From the NCBI GenBank assembly GCA_950295325.1, contig OX485809.1, positions 13,082,001 through 13,146,000 of the forward strand: DNA of 64,000 nt, read 5' to 3'. The notes under the pieces were generated by a model that made no database searches, was not told the origin of the DNA, and saw nothing but the letters and a program-made list of their open reading frames with translations. The stretch comes from Polytrichum commune. Lineage: Eukaryota > Streptophyta > Polytrichopsida > Polytrichales > Polytrichaceae. Both the position numbers and the translations under genes were made by a program. The first letter of the stretch is position 1, and every line of letters starts with the position of its first letter. Below are positions 1 to 12,300 of this stretch, in pieces.

Positions 1-1230
1 AGGTCCGTTTTTTCGCCATGTTGGGGTAGAATGCGATTCTTCCACCATTCTCCAGGAGGATGGTGCTTCCTCTTAGGATATCTTCTATCCTTGTTGAATC
101 CCTCAATGCGGCCATCATTCTCTGCAGGAACTTCGATTGCCTCATCAAATGCAATCAAACGATCTCCCACTTGTTCTTCGCGCTCCTCATCATCATCATA
201 TAAAGATCATTTGGAAGATTCATCCATAACAACCGTCGTAGGGCTTTCAGTTCTCCCACTTGGATGTAAATCTAAAGCGTTTTCAACACTTGTGTCATCT
301 TCTATGAATACCACGTCTCTATTTGTTATGATTTTTTAGTTTGTAAACACTTAGTCCCCTCACAATAACCCAAAAACAAACATTTTGTGTCATTTGCATC
401 GAGCTTACCCCTTTGTGCATGTGGTGCCAAAGCTCGAGAGCGCCATCTCTCATTGGAGATTGCACCAAGTTGGTTGCGTGCGCTTCATGCACCTTTACAA
501 AATTGATTTCGTGCGTTTACGTAATGCAATTGTAATGACTTCACCATTACAACATTTGACGATGCATTCGTAAATGTTGAATTAAACATTTAAACCGTTT
601 GACACAAATTTGCTCATCAAGAGCAAATTAACATGCAATTTGAATACGTGGAATAGATCTTTGATATGAAGTTGGTTGATTTTGCCTTCTAATATTGTAT
701 TCACAACAATGGATCCCATTCCAATAGCATGAACAATGTTATTATCACCCAAATGCGCATTGCGTGGAGTGATTACCTCATACATGTCAAATGCGGTCAT
801 ATGTAAAGCCATGTGCTTGGAGGTTTCCGAATTCATGATTCACTTGTCCACGCTTTTGGAATGTGCTTCATTACGGATTACAAATGCGTAATCGTGACCG
901 TCATTCGCATTGTTTGTTTATTCTCGCTCCTTGTTCTTTGCTTTGTATCAAAAACGTACAATGTAGCCCGGTTTGCCACAATAAAAACACGATTTTGAGC
1001 CTTTGTACAAAAATGGGTTCCCGCCTTTGTTTTATTGGAATACCATGGCGGTATGCTCACCTAGAGGATATTTCTCCTTGCACATGGCCATCTCGTGCAT
1101 CAAATGCGTCGTTACATAATTCATCGTAAGTTATTTCATCGGCATCATCTCCATGGTGGTAATCAAATATTCAAATGACTCCGACAAACTCTTGAGCAAC
1201 ATAATGACAGTGTGTTTGAAAGACATTCAA
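1..1230 (-). mobile_element. Decayed Ty1/copia retrotransposon (gag-protease-integrase end-RT linker), runs off the left edge
   Basis: Reading the minus strand from about 1230 down to 1 gives copia domains in order. A UBN2-type gag piece comes first (SLSESFEYLITTMEMM, then a LMHEMAMCKEKYP stretch). Next is a zinc knuckle at about 960-1000, CFYCGKPGYIVRF, with the His changed to Tyr. The aspartic protease site follows at about 800-840, reading *IMNSETSKHM where WIMDSGASKHM is expected. The GAG-pre-integrase reads NLVQSPMRDGALELWHHMH at about 430-480. Then comes the integrase C-terminal end KCLFLGYCEGTK, a shifted ITNRDVVF, and the linker KRKHHPPGEWWKNRILPQ at 1-60. The integrase core is missing between WHHMH and KCLFLGY. 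Several stops and frameshifts make it non-functional. The RT and RNase H would lie left of the window. Confidence 0.8.
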
Positions 1231-1956
1231 TTTTTTTATTTTTTTATTTTTTACATCAGATGTCTTAATTTTTCAAATCATTTGAATAAGATTTTCTACA
1301 ACTTGAAAGAACTTTAAGGACAATCAAATTATTTAAATGAGATCTCTTTAATTCAAATGTGCCTTACACTCTTAAATAAACTTCTCAAAATTCAAGTCTC
1401 TCAAGTCATGTGCTATTGAAGTCTAAACACCTTCAAAACTCTCAAAGACATTTTTGAACACTCAAAACATTCAAGTCAAATGTTTTATAGTCTAAACATC
1501 TCCAAACCTTTCAAATAAATCTCTCAACACTCAAGTCTCTCAAGTCTCTAAATACCTCCAAACCTCTCAAATAAACTTCTCAACACTCAAGAAACTCAAA
1601 TCACATGCTCTTGCATCAAACATACATTCAAGCAGAAAAACAAAAACAAATAAATGCATACAAGAACAAAATGCGCCCTTGAACACCTCCAACACTCTGA
1701 AGCGCCAACTCTTGAAAATCGACTCTGCAAATTCAAATGCAATCAAATATCTAAGCACTTCACTTGCATGTTAGGCCCATAACCTATTGGAATGAATAGG
1801 AGATAAGATTGCACAAGCATAAACACTCATACAAAGGCATATGAACAATGCTTGAAGTGAGATGGTCTCATGTTCTCTTTGCTTTGCTTTTCATTGTTTT
1901 TCTTCTCTTCATTGGTTCACAAAAACAATATGGGATAACTCTTATCCCTCTTCGGA
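1231..1956. repeat. AT-rich DNA with degenerate CTCAAGTCTCTCAA-type repeats
   Basis: From about 1370 to 1620 short variants of CTCAACACTCAAGTCTCTCAA recur at irregular spacing, alternating with AAACCTCTCAAATAAACTTC. The rest is AT-rich with no supportable gene. The pattern looks like a decayed minisatellite. Confidence 0.45.
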
Positions 1957-2362
1957 CTACACTAAATAGGTAGATTAGTGTTAGATGAAGATTAGTGTTA
2001 GAGCCAATAGTTACCCAAAACACTAAATGTCACTTGAAAGTACAATTAGTGTTACAATTTCCTTTGTCTTTATTTTGCATTGTCAAAGTTGAGTTCCATT
2101 AAGTTTAAATTTTGTAATATCAAATTCCTAGCATATTACATTTTCTATGAGGCTCACATATTCTACCTCCAATTCTTCATTTGAAGATCTACAAAAAATG
2201 TCACCTAACACTAAATGCGCTTTTGTAAATATTCAAAGTTACTAATCGGTACAAATAGTGTTAGAGTTAACATTTAGTGTTCTAACACTATGAAGACAAT
2301 TGACATTTAGCGTTTTCGTCGACTATTAGTGTTTCCAACACTAATCTACCTATTTAGTGTAG
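1957..2362. mobile_element. 406-bp MITE with 26-bp perfect terminal inverted repeats (CACTA-like ends)
   Basis: The left end CTACACTAAATAGGTAGATT (continuing to GTGTT) is matched perfectly by its inverse at the right end, 26 bp in all. Subterminal and internal copies of AACACTAA and TTAGTGTT recur in both orientations, as in CACTA-type elements that carry subterminal transposase sites. No coding capacity is seen. I could not find a clear 3-bp target duplication, so the superfamily is uncertain. A second copy lies at 16755-17159 and a partial third at 17971-18140. Confidence 0.75.
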
Positions 2363-5190
2363 CATGGTAGCCTTATTCTAACCTTATTATTTCTCATGCA
2401 TTTTCCTTAATATTTGTATTGACTATAAGCAATCTAATGCTCTACCCTCTACATAGTGGCACAAATTTTTGAATGCATGAGTTGTAGACCCATTCGTTTT
2501 ACCAATACACAATGAATAGAGTGTAGATAGGTTTTTAGATTGGGTTCCAATTAAGAAAACCACACAGGGAAGGCCAAATGAGTGTCAGGTGTTGCATCTA
2601 GGGATCACCATTGAGTTAATTGATAGATTACAAGAGAATTAAGATGTATTTAGGACAACAAACACAGGGAAAAAGACTTCTAGAATGAGTTTTAGGATTG
2701 ATTTAATTAAGGTTGAGGGTCACTCACAGCAGTACATGCAATTGATCAGTCACTCCCTCACAACCCACTCTCATCAGTAACATCACTCTTATAATGTGTT
2801 TTGCAATTCGGGGAGTCACAGCTCAGCCATAGACATTTGAGTATGCCATAGTCTCAGAAACCCAAGGCAAAAACTCCTTGAGGTGAACCATAGTCTCTTC
2901 AGTAAAGTAGCCAAGTATCGAAAGGCCACACCACAGTCAGTAAGGATATTATGTTCACAATTGACTCCTCCTATGGTTAAGTGATGGATTTAATTAAATT
3001 AGTTATAGACCACAGTAATGAATTATTTCCTTAGTCAGTTTTAGACTTAACACTATCTCAGTGGAATTGAATGCATTAAAATAAATTATTAAAATTAACA
3101 AAAGTCTAACGTGTGACAGAAACCTAGTGACCGAGTCTAAGCGAAGCGAACTGAACTGGACCGGGACCGTAAGAGTCTAATCGGTAGGACCATAGTCTGC
3201 ACGGCACGGCCATAGTCTAGTCACCAATAACAGTCACAAGTAACCAGTGTCAAGTCACGTCTCATAGAGAGGGCCATAGTCTTAGTATCCAGTAACCAGT
3301 AACAAGTAGCCAATAACTAGTAACCAATAACCAAGTCAGCGTCTTGTTCTCGGCTAAGGAGCAGGCTGCTCCTCCTTTTATGCTTGCCTTTGAGTGCTCC
3401 CCCTAACGATATGGGTTAAATACCCACGCTTCTCCCGCGACTCCTTCCTTTTCAGTCTTCACTCCCGCGCGCGCGACTTCCTCTCCGATCGGCCACATCT
3501 ACGCTTTTCGTTCCCCCTCTTCGCAATTGGCGACAAGTTTATCACAACAACACTTCTTCCTTTGAATGCATTTGAGCTTATCCACATCATTATGGTGAGT
3601 AATCACTACACCGATTCCGTGCATCAGACAAAGTGCTTCGACAGAACAATCTTCGCACTCTCTCTCAAGGTGATAATTGCTACTACCACTTAGCAAACTC
3701 CATCGCGGCAAACTTTCAGAGCCTCATTACACCTGCTCACTCGACACTTAATTCAGTAGTGATTTCCACCGACGAATCTCTACTCTGAAAACATAACGTT
3801 GTTATCCGTTAGGAGTTACATACAAACTTTGTGTGGACAGGTATTTTCCTTCACTCAAATAGCACCTTAGTTATCAAATGAGTATGTTATCTAAGGATTT
3901 GACTTCAAGATATCTTCTATACTGAATTCATCTCGAGTAATCTCCACTACTCTCTTCCCTTTGGCTGATGAGTTTTCGACACTGGATTTTCATTCTGATC
4001 GAGAGTTCGACTTCAATCATTCACGGTAAGTTAACCACGACCATCACAACCATGAAAGGAAGGGGGTTTGCTCACTGAAATAAGTTCTTGCATTCAATTA
4101 AGACACTTATCACCTCAGGCGTCCAGACACACTTCCTTATTTGGCTTGGAGTCTCCTGATTAAATTTACAGAATTAAGACATAAAGTGGCTCTCACGGAA
4201 TTTCACATTCCTCATTCCACTCATGCACATAGATAAGCCCAAAGGATATAATATGGTTAAACTGCTTCGCACAGTTTCACCTCAGACAATCACAAGACAA
4301 AGGTAAATAGAATTCACTTCTTTCACCGATGTTTGATTTCAACTTGCACCTGTATAGGAATTTCCAAAGAGAAGACAGGATGTTTCTCAAACTTCTACCC
4401 TGAATTCACATCAGATAGAGTGGGATTAATCCAATCAATTCTCATGGCCGAATACACACTGAAGGGACAAATTTCACATTCACCCGATGACGACATGATG
4501 AGTTCACAATGCGAACTTACATTTCCATTACCGGGAGTGAATCATAAGACACGATTTACAATCTTCAATAGGCTTCACGCCAAGAGTAATTAAACAAGGT
4601 AGACTCCAGCAACTGTAGAGAGATTGTCTCTCCCTTCCCGAGAGGACCACTACCAATCAGTCACGTTGGAATTTCACATTCAAACCCGGTGACTGATAGA
4701 CTTTCACCATTGAAATCACACGACAATTAATTTACTTCTTTCACAGAAGTAAGACGTCGCAACTTCACTCTGGATTCTTCCCGAAACCAGGAAATATATT
4801 CTGACTCAATTAATTCACAACGTATACCCACACAACAAATTCAATCTTCTCACATAGAATTGACAAAATAGCTTCACGCTTATATTATGTAGAGTAAAAT
4901 GTACATTTAAAAGGGCTTCACACCCAAGTTAGACTCGCTCAAAAACTGCAAGACGAGGGAGACTCTCTTTTCGAGAGGAACTAACTTCTCCCCCCCCCTC
5001 TTCTCCTCTATATCCCCTGAACTAGCTTCCTTGCCTCTTGGGGCCAGATTTCATAAGTCTCTTCGACTTGGTCACATGTCTATTGCCCTGCCCAAAAGAC
5101 TCTTCCTCTTGGAACTGTTTCATATGAACTAAATGTCTCACCCTTAGCTCATTTCGGATAATTGATCACTAATAACTTACTTTAGTGTCC
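2363..5190. other. Intergenic DNA, no supportable gene; several short dispersed motifs
   Basis: No convincing coding region. Between about 2830 and 3270 the motif CCATAGTCT recurs, followed by a run of ACCAGTAACAAGTAGCCAAT-like units up to about 3345. Between 4190 and 5200 the motif AATTTCACATTC occurs at least three times, and two related blocks (near 4600 and 4930) share TAGACTC...CTG...GAGACT...CGAGAGGA, suggesting a degenerate internal duplication. A C tract lies near 4990. This could be LTR or decayed element sequence, but I see no diagnostic domain. Confidence 0.4.
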
Positions 5191-5193
5191 ATT

Positions 5194-5640
5194 TCACATT
5201 GCAAGTGTCGATATGAATTCACATCCTATCAAAATCCTAAAATGACTATTCTGAGACCAAAAAGTTGTACCACATAGAGCAATGCCACTTTTTATCCTAA
5301 CAATGCATCCTATGAATATGTTGATGATAAGTTGTGTCCCGATGGTTACCCTCCCAAATGTAGAACATATTTTCAACAAACCTCTCATAGTCCTCGGCAT
5401 CTCTAAGTTTGTTTTTCAAATGTTTTAGTGCATAATTGCCAACACTCACCCCAAGTGTAAGAGTCATTAATATCTATTGATTTTTCATCTTTTGTCATAT
5501 GACACATACAACACTCCGTCACACTTTCAACAACCATTGACAATTTCATTTTCAAGAAGTTGCACATCAATCTCCAAGATGGGCTTGACAACATCCTTTA
5601 AAACTAATCGACAAAGTGACATAGACTCTTGATTTTGAGT
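5194..5640 (-). pseudogene. Broken second copy of the ParB-like domain of the ParB-methyltransferase family
   Basis: On the minus strand three reading frames together give SLCRLVLKDVVKPILEIDV, then QLLENEIVNG, VLYVSYDKR, TWGECWQLCTKTFEKQ, and RFVENMFYIWEGNHR followed by HQHIHRMH. This lines up with the intact gene at 19896-24054 (IPLCRLRDLPLVRPINELDV, LENEFVTG, VLYVSIYNN, TWSPLWKLESERFDAR, HFVGKMFYVWEGNHR). The spacing between the TW and EGNHR motifs is the same. At least two frameshifts and several stops break it. The methyltransferase half is not recognisable nearby. It shows that the ParB-like protein belongs to a dispersed, repeated family. Confidence 0.75.
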
Positions 5641-5647
5641 GAGATTT

Positions 5648-6189
5648 GGCATGACCCCCCCCCCCCCCGCGCTCCAATTAAATAATTGAAATTCATATTT
5701 TGCAAATTATGCATGTGACTCATAGTCTGATCCACATTTAATGACTCCAATGGAAACAAACAAACAATGCCCTCATCCAAAATTTAAAATCAATCATGCC
5801 AATCCAAGCCCAAGGGTCCAACAAATATTTTTTTGCAAACAAACCCAAAATTAATTGATGAAATCCCCCAGAATGTACTTTGGTACCTACATATTATTTA
5901 ACGTTATTTGGAACTGCCTTTAATTTTGTACTTGTCACATTTAGCACTGAGGGGGGGGGGGAATCTAAAGTGGGCAAAGGGTGGCCCTCAACTCACACCT
6001 CCCCCTCACACTCATAAGTTCAACACTTACAACATTGACATGTTGTCAGGGAGGGGAACCCCATCCCAACCCCCATCCTAATTCTTACAATCAAGTATCC
6101 AAGAGCCATGCTAAGACTTGGCTAAGGGTCCGAGAATAAACATTGTGCGAGTGAGCAACAAAAAATGGATTGAGTAAGGACGACCTTAC
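5648..6189. other. Non-coding stretch with poly(C) and poly(G) tracts
   Basis: Holds a roughly 14-base C tract at about 5657-5670 and an 11-base G tract at about 5951-5961. It may be an intron of the broken ParB-family copy, because a candidate first exon lies just upstream on the same strand. No gene is seen. Confidence 0.35.
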
Positions 6190-6469
6190 CTCTCCTCTTG
6201 CCGCTCCTTCTATGGCACCAAGTGGCGTTGGTGTTGTTGGTGTTTAAATTGTTGCCATTTTTACTATTGCGCCTACACTTGCCCTCGTCCCCACTGCCAC
6301 ACACAACCTCACTACTCCCACCTCCACATGCCTCCTCGCCACCGTTGACCTTCATCTCTGCAAGATTGACCACCTCTCTAGCTCCATCACCAACTTTCTT
6401 CCTCCCCTTCCCATCCTCCAACCCCTGCTCTTTACTTCCTTCAACATCCTCCTCCGTGAGCACCTTCAT
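6190..6469 (-). CDS. Possible first exon of the broken ParB-family copy (hypothetical, low complexity)
   Basis: An open stretch from ATG at 6469 to a consensus donor (AGAG|GTAAGG at 6189) encodes about 93 residues rich in Glu, Lys, Gly and Asn, starting MKVLTEEDVEGSKEQGLEDG and ending near a basic RRSGKRR. A TATA box lies about 75 bp upstream. The intact ParB-methyltransferase also begins with an acidic low-complexity exon, and the ParB remnant at 5194-5640 lies downstream on the same strand. I see no residue-level similarity between the two first exons, so the link rests on position only. Confidence 0.25.
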
Positions 6470-6541
6470 AAAAGAGGTTTAGTTAATAATGAGAATTTTG
6501 AGGGTTTCAAGAGGAAGGTCATTTGGTGAAAGTCTACAAAC

Positions 6542-6549
6542 TATTTATA
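6542..6549 (-). promoter_or_regulatory. TATA box TATAAATA
   Basis: A perfect TATAAATAG on the minus strand lies about 75 bp before the ATG at 6469. A start site about 30 bp downstream would leave a short 5' leader. It supports, but does not prove, that the 6469-6190 ORF was once a transcribed first exon. Confidence 0.35.
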
Positions 6550-6559
6550 CTCTCTCTTC

Positions 6560-8853
6560 CCATCCATCATGCGGACCCCACCACCACCCATGATGCTAAA
6601 TCATCACTCACAAACTCATACTTCACAAACTTAAATAAATTGCACTAAGAAAAGAAAAGAAAAGAAAAGAAACAATACATGCTTGCCTTTGTGAACGTTT
6701 GAGTAATGCTTGTGTCTTCAGTGTTTGATGACTCTCCCTCTATCAATATGGTCATCACCAAAGATTTGAGGTTGAGAGCATCCATCAACCTTTTGATAGC
6801 AATCAACCTTGTTCTTCTTTTGCATGAAAATTCAGTGGACATGTTGTGCCCTCAATAATCCTCTCCATTAATATCCACGACTAGTTTGTCCATTTTTTAC
6901 CTTGTCAATTGTTTCCTACTAGAGAAAATCCAAATCACCCTCTTTCTTGTGGATTGTGTATTGTCTTCGGAATGGTCCTATGTTTCTTTTTCAACATCCA
7001 CCTAAATAAGCATTTAAGTTTTCTTTTTCTTTGTCACCATCCTCGACGTTCTCGTATCCAACATCGACACTTAAATTATATTTCACACTCACACGTAATT
7101 ATCATTATGTGGCCCACAAATATTTTTAGTTTATCCCCAATTTATGTAAGTTTATGTTGTCATGGTCTTCCTTGCCATTAACCTACTATCCTTGAGCAAT
7201 ACAAATACAATATTTGTTTGTAATTGTGATGTGCATTTATTCCACACTTTTTTTCATTACAATTCTTGGCTAATTTTGGTTTGAAGATGTTTTGCATTGA
7301 GATGTCATGTAGTCTTTCGTCCCCATTAAGTTTGGATAATTTGCTCCAATGGATTAGACTAGCCTACTACCCAACACATGGCGAGTGAATACAAGAACCA
7401 ACAATTGGAGGGAGGACATGTTGGTGCTCATTGACACCAAATTCCAATTGTTGCAGAGGGAGGCACTTTTGCCATGTCGTTACAGACAACGTGTCAAAAT
7501 CCAACAACACCAACAATGGATCACAAAAACGGACAGTTCCAAACTCATGGATGGGTATTATATTGTTGTAGTTACTACCATTGCATATCCAAAATTTGGA
7601 TCACTTGTTAACATTGTTTTAAAGGAGTTGTTACAATTGGCAACATCCCACAATACATAAGCCTAGACCTCACCAAAAATGTCTACTTAGGCTTTAAGGA
7701 AGGGAAAAGGAATGCATAACTTTGAACACATGTATCATGTTGTGTTCAAATGTTCATACAAGGTGGACTATGATAACAAGTTCATACATGTTCCAATGTG
7801 CACCCACAATAAGGTCATGCAACCATGTGACTGTTGAAGGGTGCACTCAATGTGGCCTATACATACCCATGTGGTTGCACAAAAAGGATATTACTTGAAC
7901 CTAGGGGTTACAAAATATGCATACGGTACATGTATTCTTTATTCTAGCTTTGTAAATATATTAGGCATATTATTCTTGATACTTTAGTTGTATTTATACC
8001 TTTAATCCCATAGTCTATTAGAATTAAGTGGGTAATCTACAAGAGGTCCAAATGAAATCATTGCATTGCACTGGCTACAATGACTTATAATGTAGAACTA
8101 AATTTGCATGAGTTACATAAAATGAATGAATAAGTGCTCAATGATTTCATCAATGATAAATAAATATGTCTTGCTAAGAGTGTTTTAGCCATTTTTTCAC
8201 ATGATCTTTCTGGCACATACATATCATTGGGGTCTACATGATTTATTTATTTATTTTAGTTGTGTATATATCCAAGGGAATTTCCTAGCTACATATTTGT
8301 ATGTACATCATTTTTAAGAGAGGAAAATCTTGTATATTAGAGATATTTATTTGATGGTCATGCATGCACTTGGTTCCCGGTTCTAACAATGAGTGCACCC
8401 CCGAGATGTGACTTCAGACAAAAGTAGTGATGTTAGTGTAGTGTTCTCCCTCATGCTAGAAATCAATTATGTACATGAAATGTTTATACTCTACATGGGG
8501 TGCACACCCCAATGTTTTAGATTATTATAATAAAAACCAACAATCGATGAAAGTTTTTTCAGTGTTTCATTGCAATAGGGTTCCTTTTAGTAGTGATTTC
8601 TCAAATAATATTGTTTTATAAACACCAAATTCACCTAGTTGAGTTCCAAGTTTAGAGTATGACCCCTAAATATGTGTGTGTTTACTACATTTGTCATTAT
8701 CGCTTGCATGTTATTACTCATCGCTCATGTCTTAGCTTAGGCTATTCCCTTTGTTCAATTCTTTCATATGTTTTGAATAATCAAACCATTTACAATGGTT
8801 GTAAACTTACTCCGGTGATGTAAAGTCTTCCTCCTTCCAAGGTAATGTCTTTG
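6560..8853. other. Intergenic DNA; possible SANT/trihelix-like fragment at 7385-7660
   Basis: Mostly AT-rich DNA with an (AAAAG)n microsatellite near 6648-6672. The 91-codon ORF at 7385-7660 contains RTNNWREDMLVLIDTKFQ, which vaguely resembles the Myb/SANT-like accessory protein of Harbinger elements, but no second motif confirms it. The last ~110 bp (about 8750-8864) resemble 25500-25610 (both contain ACTC.GGT...AATCTT/GTCTTCCT...ATGTC.TTGGCAAC.TAT). They therefore belong to a host repeat into which the 16-kb element inserted. Confidence 0.35.
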
Positions 8854-8864
8854 GCAACCTATAG
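8854..8864 (+). repeat. Left 11-bp target site duplication GCAACCTATAG
   Basis: Identical to 24847-24857 in the same orientation, with the bases on either side differing. MULE-type transposases make duplications of about 8-11 bp, so this fits the element bounded by 8865-24846. Confidence 0.7.
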
Positions 8865-8945
8865 AGCGTTGCTAGGGCATGAGCGTAGAGCGCAGAGCGT
8901 AGAGCGTAGAGCGTACATTTTCTGAATTTTGAGCGGAGAGGAATT
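8865..8945. repeat. Left terminal inverted repeat with GAGCGTA subrepeats
   Basis: Contains the shared GCATGAGCGTAGAGCG core followed by four more GAGCG-type units. The right end (24795-24846) has only two such units, so the left end appears internally expanded. MULE ends often vary in this way. Confidence 0.65.
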
Positions 8946-9331
8946 ATTTTTAGTAATTCTTTTGTCCAAAAATAGAAAAATTATTTTGGAAAACGTATAT
9001 TCCTCAGAATATTCGAATATTATAGTCTTATGACCGTGGAATTCAGTACCCATAACCGTGCAAAATGGGCTTGACATGGAATAAATTTATCTGTGACCGA
9101 GTTTTGGAGGAAATAGAAGACTTCATTGAATAGAACTAAAAGGACACATGTTCACTGATCAACACAAGTGAAGGACAAGTACAAGTGATTCATAAATTTA
9201 ACATAGCAAACAAATAATATATATTTATATATACGTATTCACTAAATTGTGAAAATACATAGAGTGACGTGTGTCATACACGTTTATGAAAAAGAACATA
9301 TATATGAGACTAATAAATAAATCTGCTGAAT

Positions 9332-12300
9332 TTAAACTGTAGCATGGGCTAAGATCCCCCTTTCAAGAATTGTTTTCACCTCCTTGAAACTGAGGGTAGG
9401 CGCATGCATGAAGAGGTCATGGTCGGCCTCTAGTTTGCAGACTTGTACGTAGAGATAGTAAAGATGCTTACAAGGTCGGAATGGACACCCGCGTCTACCC
9501 AGCTTAGCCATTGTCTCTTTGAACGCCGGGCAATTGCAGTCTGGGTAGGCACTGATTGAGAGATGGTAAACTGACTCCGTGGGAGTTGGTTTAGATTGCA
9601 AAGTTACAACGCATCCAAAACCGGGTTGAGGTATCATTACTACCTTCAGAATACTTGCCTTCATTGCTCTAGCGGAATCAATGTTCTGCATGTGCTTCGA
9701 ACTGGCACAAGTGATTGAGCGGCGCATGTTCTTTGACTTTCGTGTTTTTGGATAAACGTCTGCATTATTTGGCATTGGAACCTGTGACAGATCCGGTGGC
9801 GGTGCTACATTGTTGAACGTGCGGCTCATAGGAACGCTTTGCTTTTGGGGAAGTTGAAATCCCGCATTCTCCAACGCCTCAATCTCGGAACGTGTGAGAT
9901 TGGTCCCTATCTTCACAGGCCAAACCGACGGGATGGGAGGTCGTTCCTCATAATCCGAAAATGGCTCTATCCATCGTCGACGATGCCCCTTCACACACCT
10001 CTCAATATCGTCAGCACAGAAAAAAAACTGCTCCACCACCTTCTGGTTACCTTTTTGAGGGTGGGTCCAAAGGCCAGTGTATGTGGGAGCTGGGGTGCTC
10101 TTCCCGTTTTGGACGATACGGGATGTACACTTCTTTCGAGTGACAGCCATCTGCACCCAACAAGCCTTCGCAGAAACCTTATTAAGTCGGGCAATGTGCC
10201 ATAGCTTCTCATTCACACGAGTCTCCTCCACGGCCGTCACCCGTCCAATATCTATGCCAGTTGAGGCAGGGGGCTGTGTTGGGCGTTCCACTTCCACTTG
10301 AACTTCCTCCTGGATGGTACTCAGATTTTGAGCACGAGCACGTGTCACCCTCCGACCCACTCGAGGACGTGAAAAATTAACAGTGTCTGGCCTATGAGTT
10401 TCTTCTTCGGCGCCAAGGGGAAGATCCGGCTTCCGTTTCCTTGACCCAAAAACCTCAGCTCCTTCGAGGTGTGCATCTCGAGTACAGAAATCTTCGGCTC
10501 CGGGCATGTTCAAGACGGCTGCGTTCAGGGTAGTTGGATCCCCGGTTCGGTGAGCTCGGCGTTGGGCTGTCCGAAGTCGAAGTTCTTCTCTCGAGGGTCC
10601 AGAGCCTACCGCTCCACCTTTGAGGTATTGATAGTACCCCACCACTTGCAGGAATGCTCTAACGTAATCGTCGACGGCTGCTACGTAGAGATCGCCACCC
10701 CTATTGCCGGACGCTTGCAACCATTTGTTGTGAACGGTCTCAGCAAGGTTGCAAGAGGGCATTTCAGCTAGTTCATCCGGAGAAAGTTTCTTCTCCTGTA
10801 CGAAGGCAACTGGTTAAGAAATGTTCGGAAACTCAAGTGAGCAAGGAGGAGTCGTGGTGGGCCATGCCATTTAAAAGCAAAAGATTTAATATTGTTTAGA
10901 TACTACATTAGACGCAGAGAAAAAAATGCAAACTTAAAGAATTGAATAATTTGAATGAAAGAGTGTATACTTACCAGTTCCATGAAACCACCCCACTGCC
11001 TGTATCGGAAATGCCAAAACGCAAGCCAATGGTGGAGGCCTGCGTCAGAGGTGGCACCCGAAGATGTCCACCAGGCTTTGATTGCCAAATAACGTGTTTC
11101 AACCTCTGCCACAGACTGTGCATCTTTGTACTGCATACACAATTTCTTGTGTTGATCTTGCAATTCGTGCACGATGTATTGTTTGGTGTGTTTTTATAGG
11201 GATTGCGCCCAATGGAAATAACACGTTCGCTCGCGGCCTTCCATGGGTATCTTTGGGTCTCCGGATCCGTATATGATACGCACAGCGTTCCAATTGGCTT
11301 GAGCACTATCCGCCATGAAACCTTTGAATTGTGGCTTGTGTATTCCATGCCTACCCATGACGTGGTTAAGGTTCTTCCAGAACACGAGTTGAGCATCTTT
11401 GTCCTCAGACTGGAAATCACAACAAGCAATGGTGAGTACACGTTGGTAACAGGAGTCGTACACGTGGCAGGCCATGGTGGTCCAGTTGGCAACTCGTTTG
11501 ACGTAGTCAAACATCATCCATGAGTGCTCTAAATCGCCGCTAGGTTGCATTCGGCGGACAAGGTCAACACCGCTGCCAGGTCCCACCTCGGACATCTTGA
11601 ATATGAAGACCTTGTTGGAGTCGTCACCTTGGCCTGGAAACATGTTTCGTTGCACATAGGCCCAGTTGCTAAGCCCTCTGAGCTTAGTGATGCCATCAAG
11701 AACGCCATATCTGCGTAGATACTTGAAACTGTAGACACGGTTTTTTAAGTTAGGGGAGTTGAGCTCCTTGCAGCATTGGAAGATAGGCTCTAGCTGTTCC
11801 AGAGAAAGTAAGGTGGGAGGGTCGTCTTCTTCGCGGAGCAAGACGTTACCTAAAACATCATTGCTAGTTTCCAAGACTATTTTGGAAATGGTAGCTTGCG
11901 GGTTGCGCTCAACATGTTGTTCGATCAAATCGTCTATTATCTTCCGCGTGCCCCTATAGTCTCCTACCTTGACATGATGTTTATGGTTGCCTACATGGAC
12001 GCAAGCACGCTCTTGCGTATCATCTCCAAAAACGTAGAAGATTTTTGCATCACAAGAGGCTACACAAAAAGGAGGTTCTTTACAGATCTTACAGACTATT
12101 GTTGAAGTTGGAGGTGGACCGTCTGCAACAGGGAAGGCATCTTTGGAAGAACCTTCGAACTCGACCTCGTTCAATCCAGATGCGCGTTCAGGCCGCTGCA
12201 GAAACCCACATTTGGGATTGTGGCATTGAAGATGACCTACACAGTTAGACGACCGGAATGACAGCCCCAACGTGTTACTGATGTTAGTAGTCATAGTCTT

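Noticed and set aside
11529-12248. Several ORFs of 60-106 codons opposite or shifted to the transposase
   Set aside because: They are shadows of the long transposase frame; they lack motifs and the main frame explains the region.
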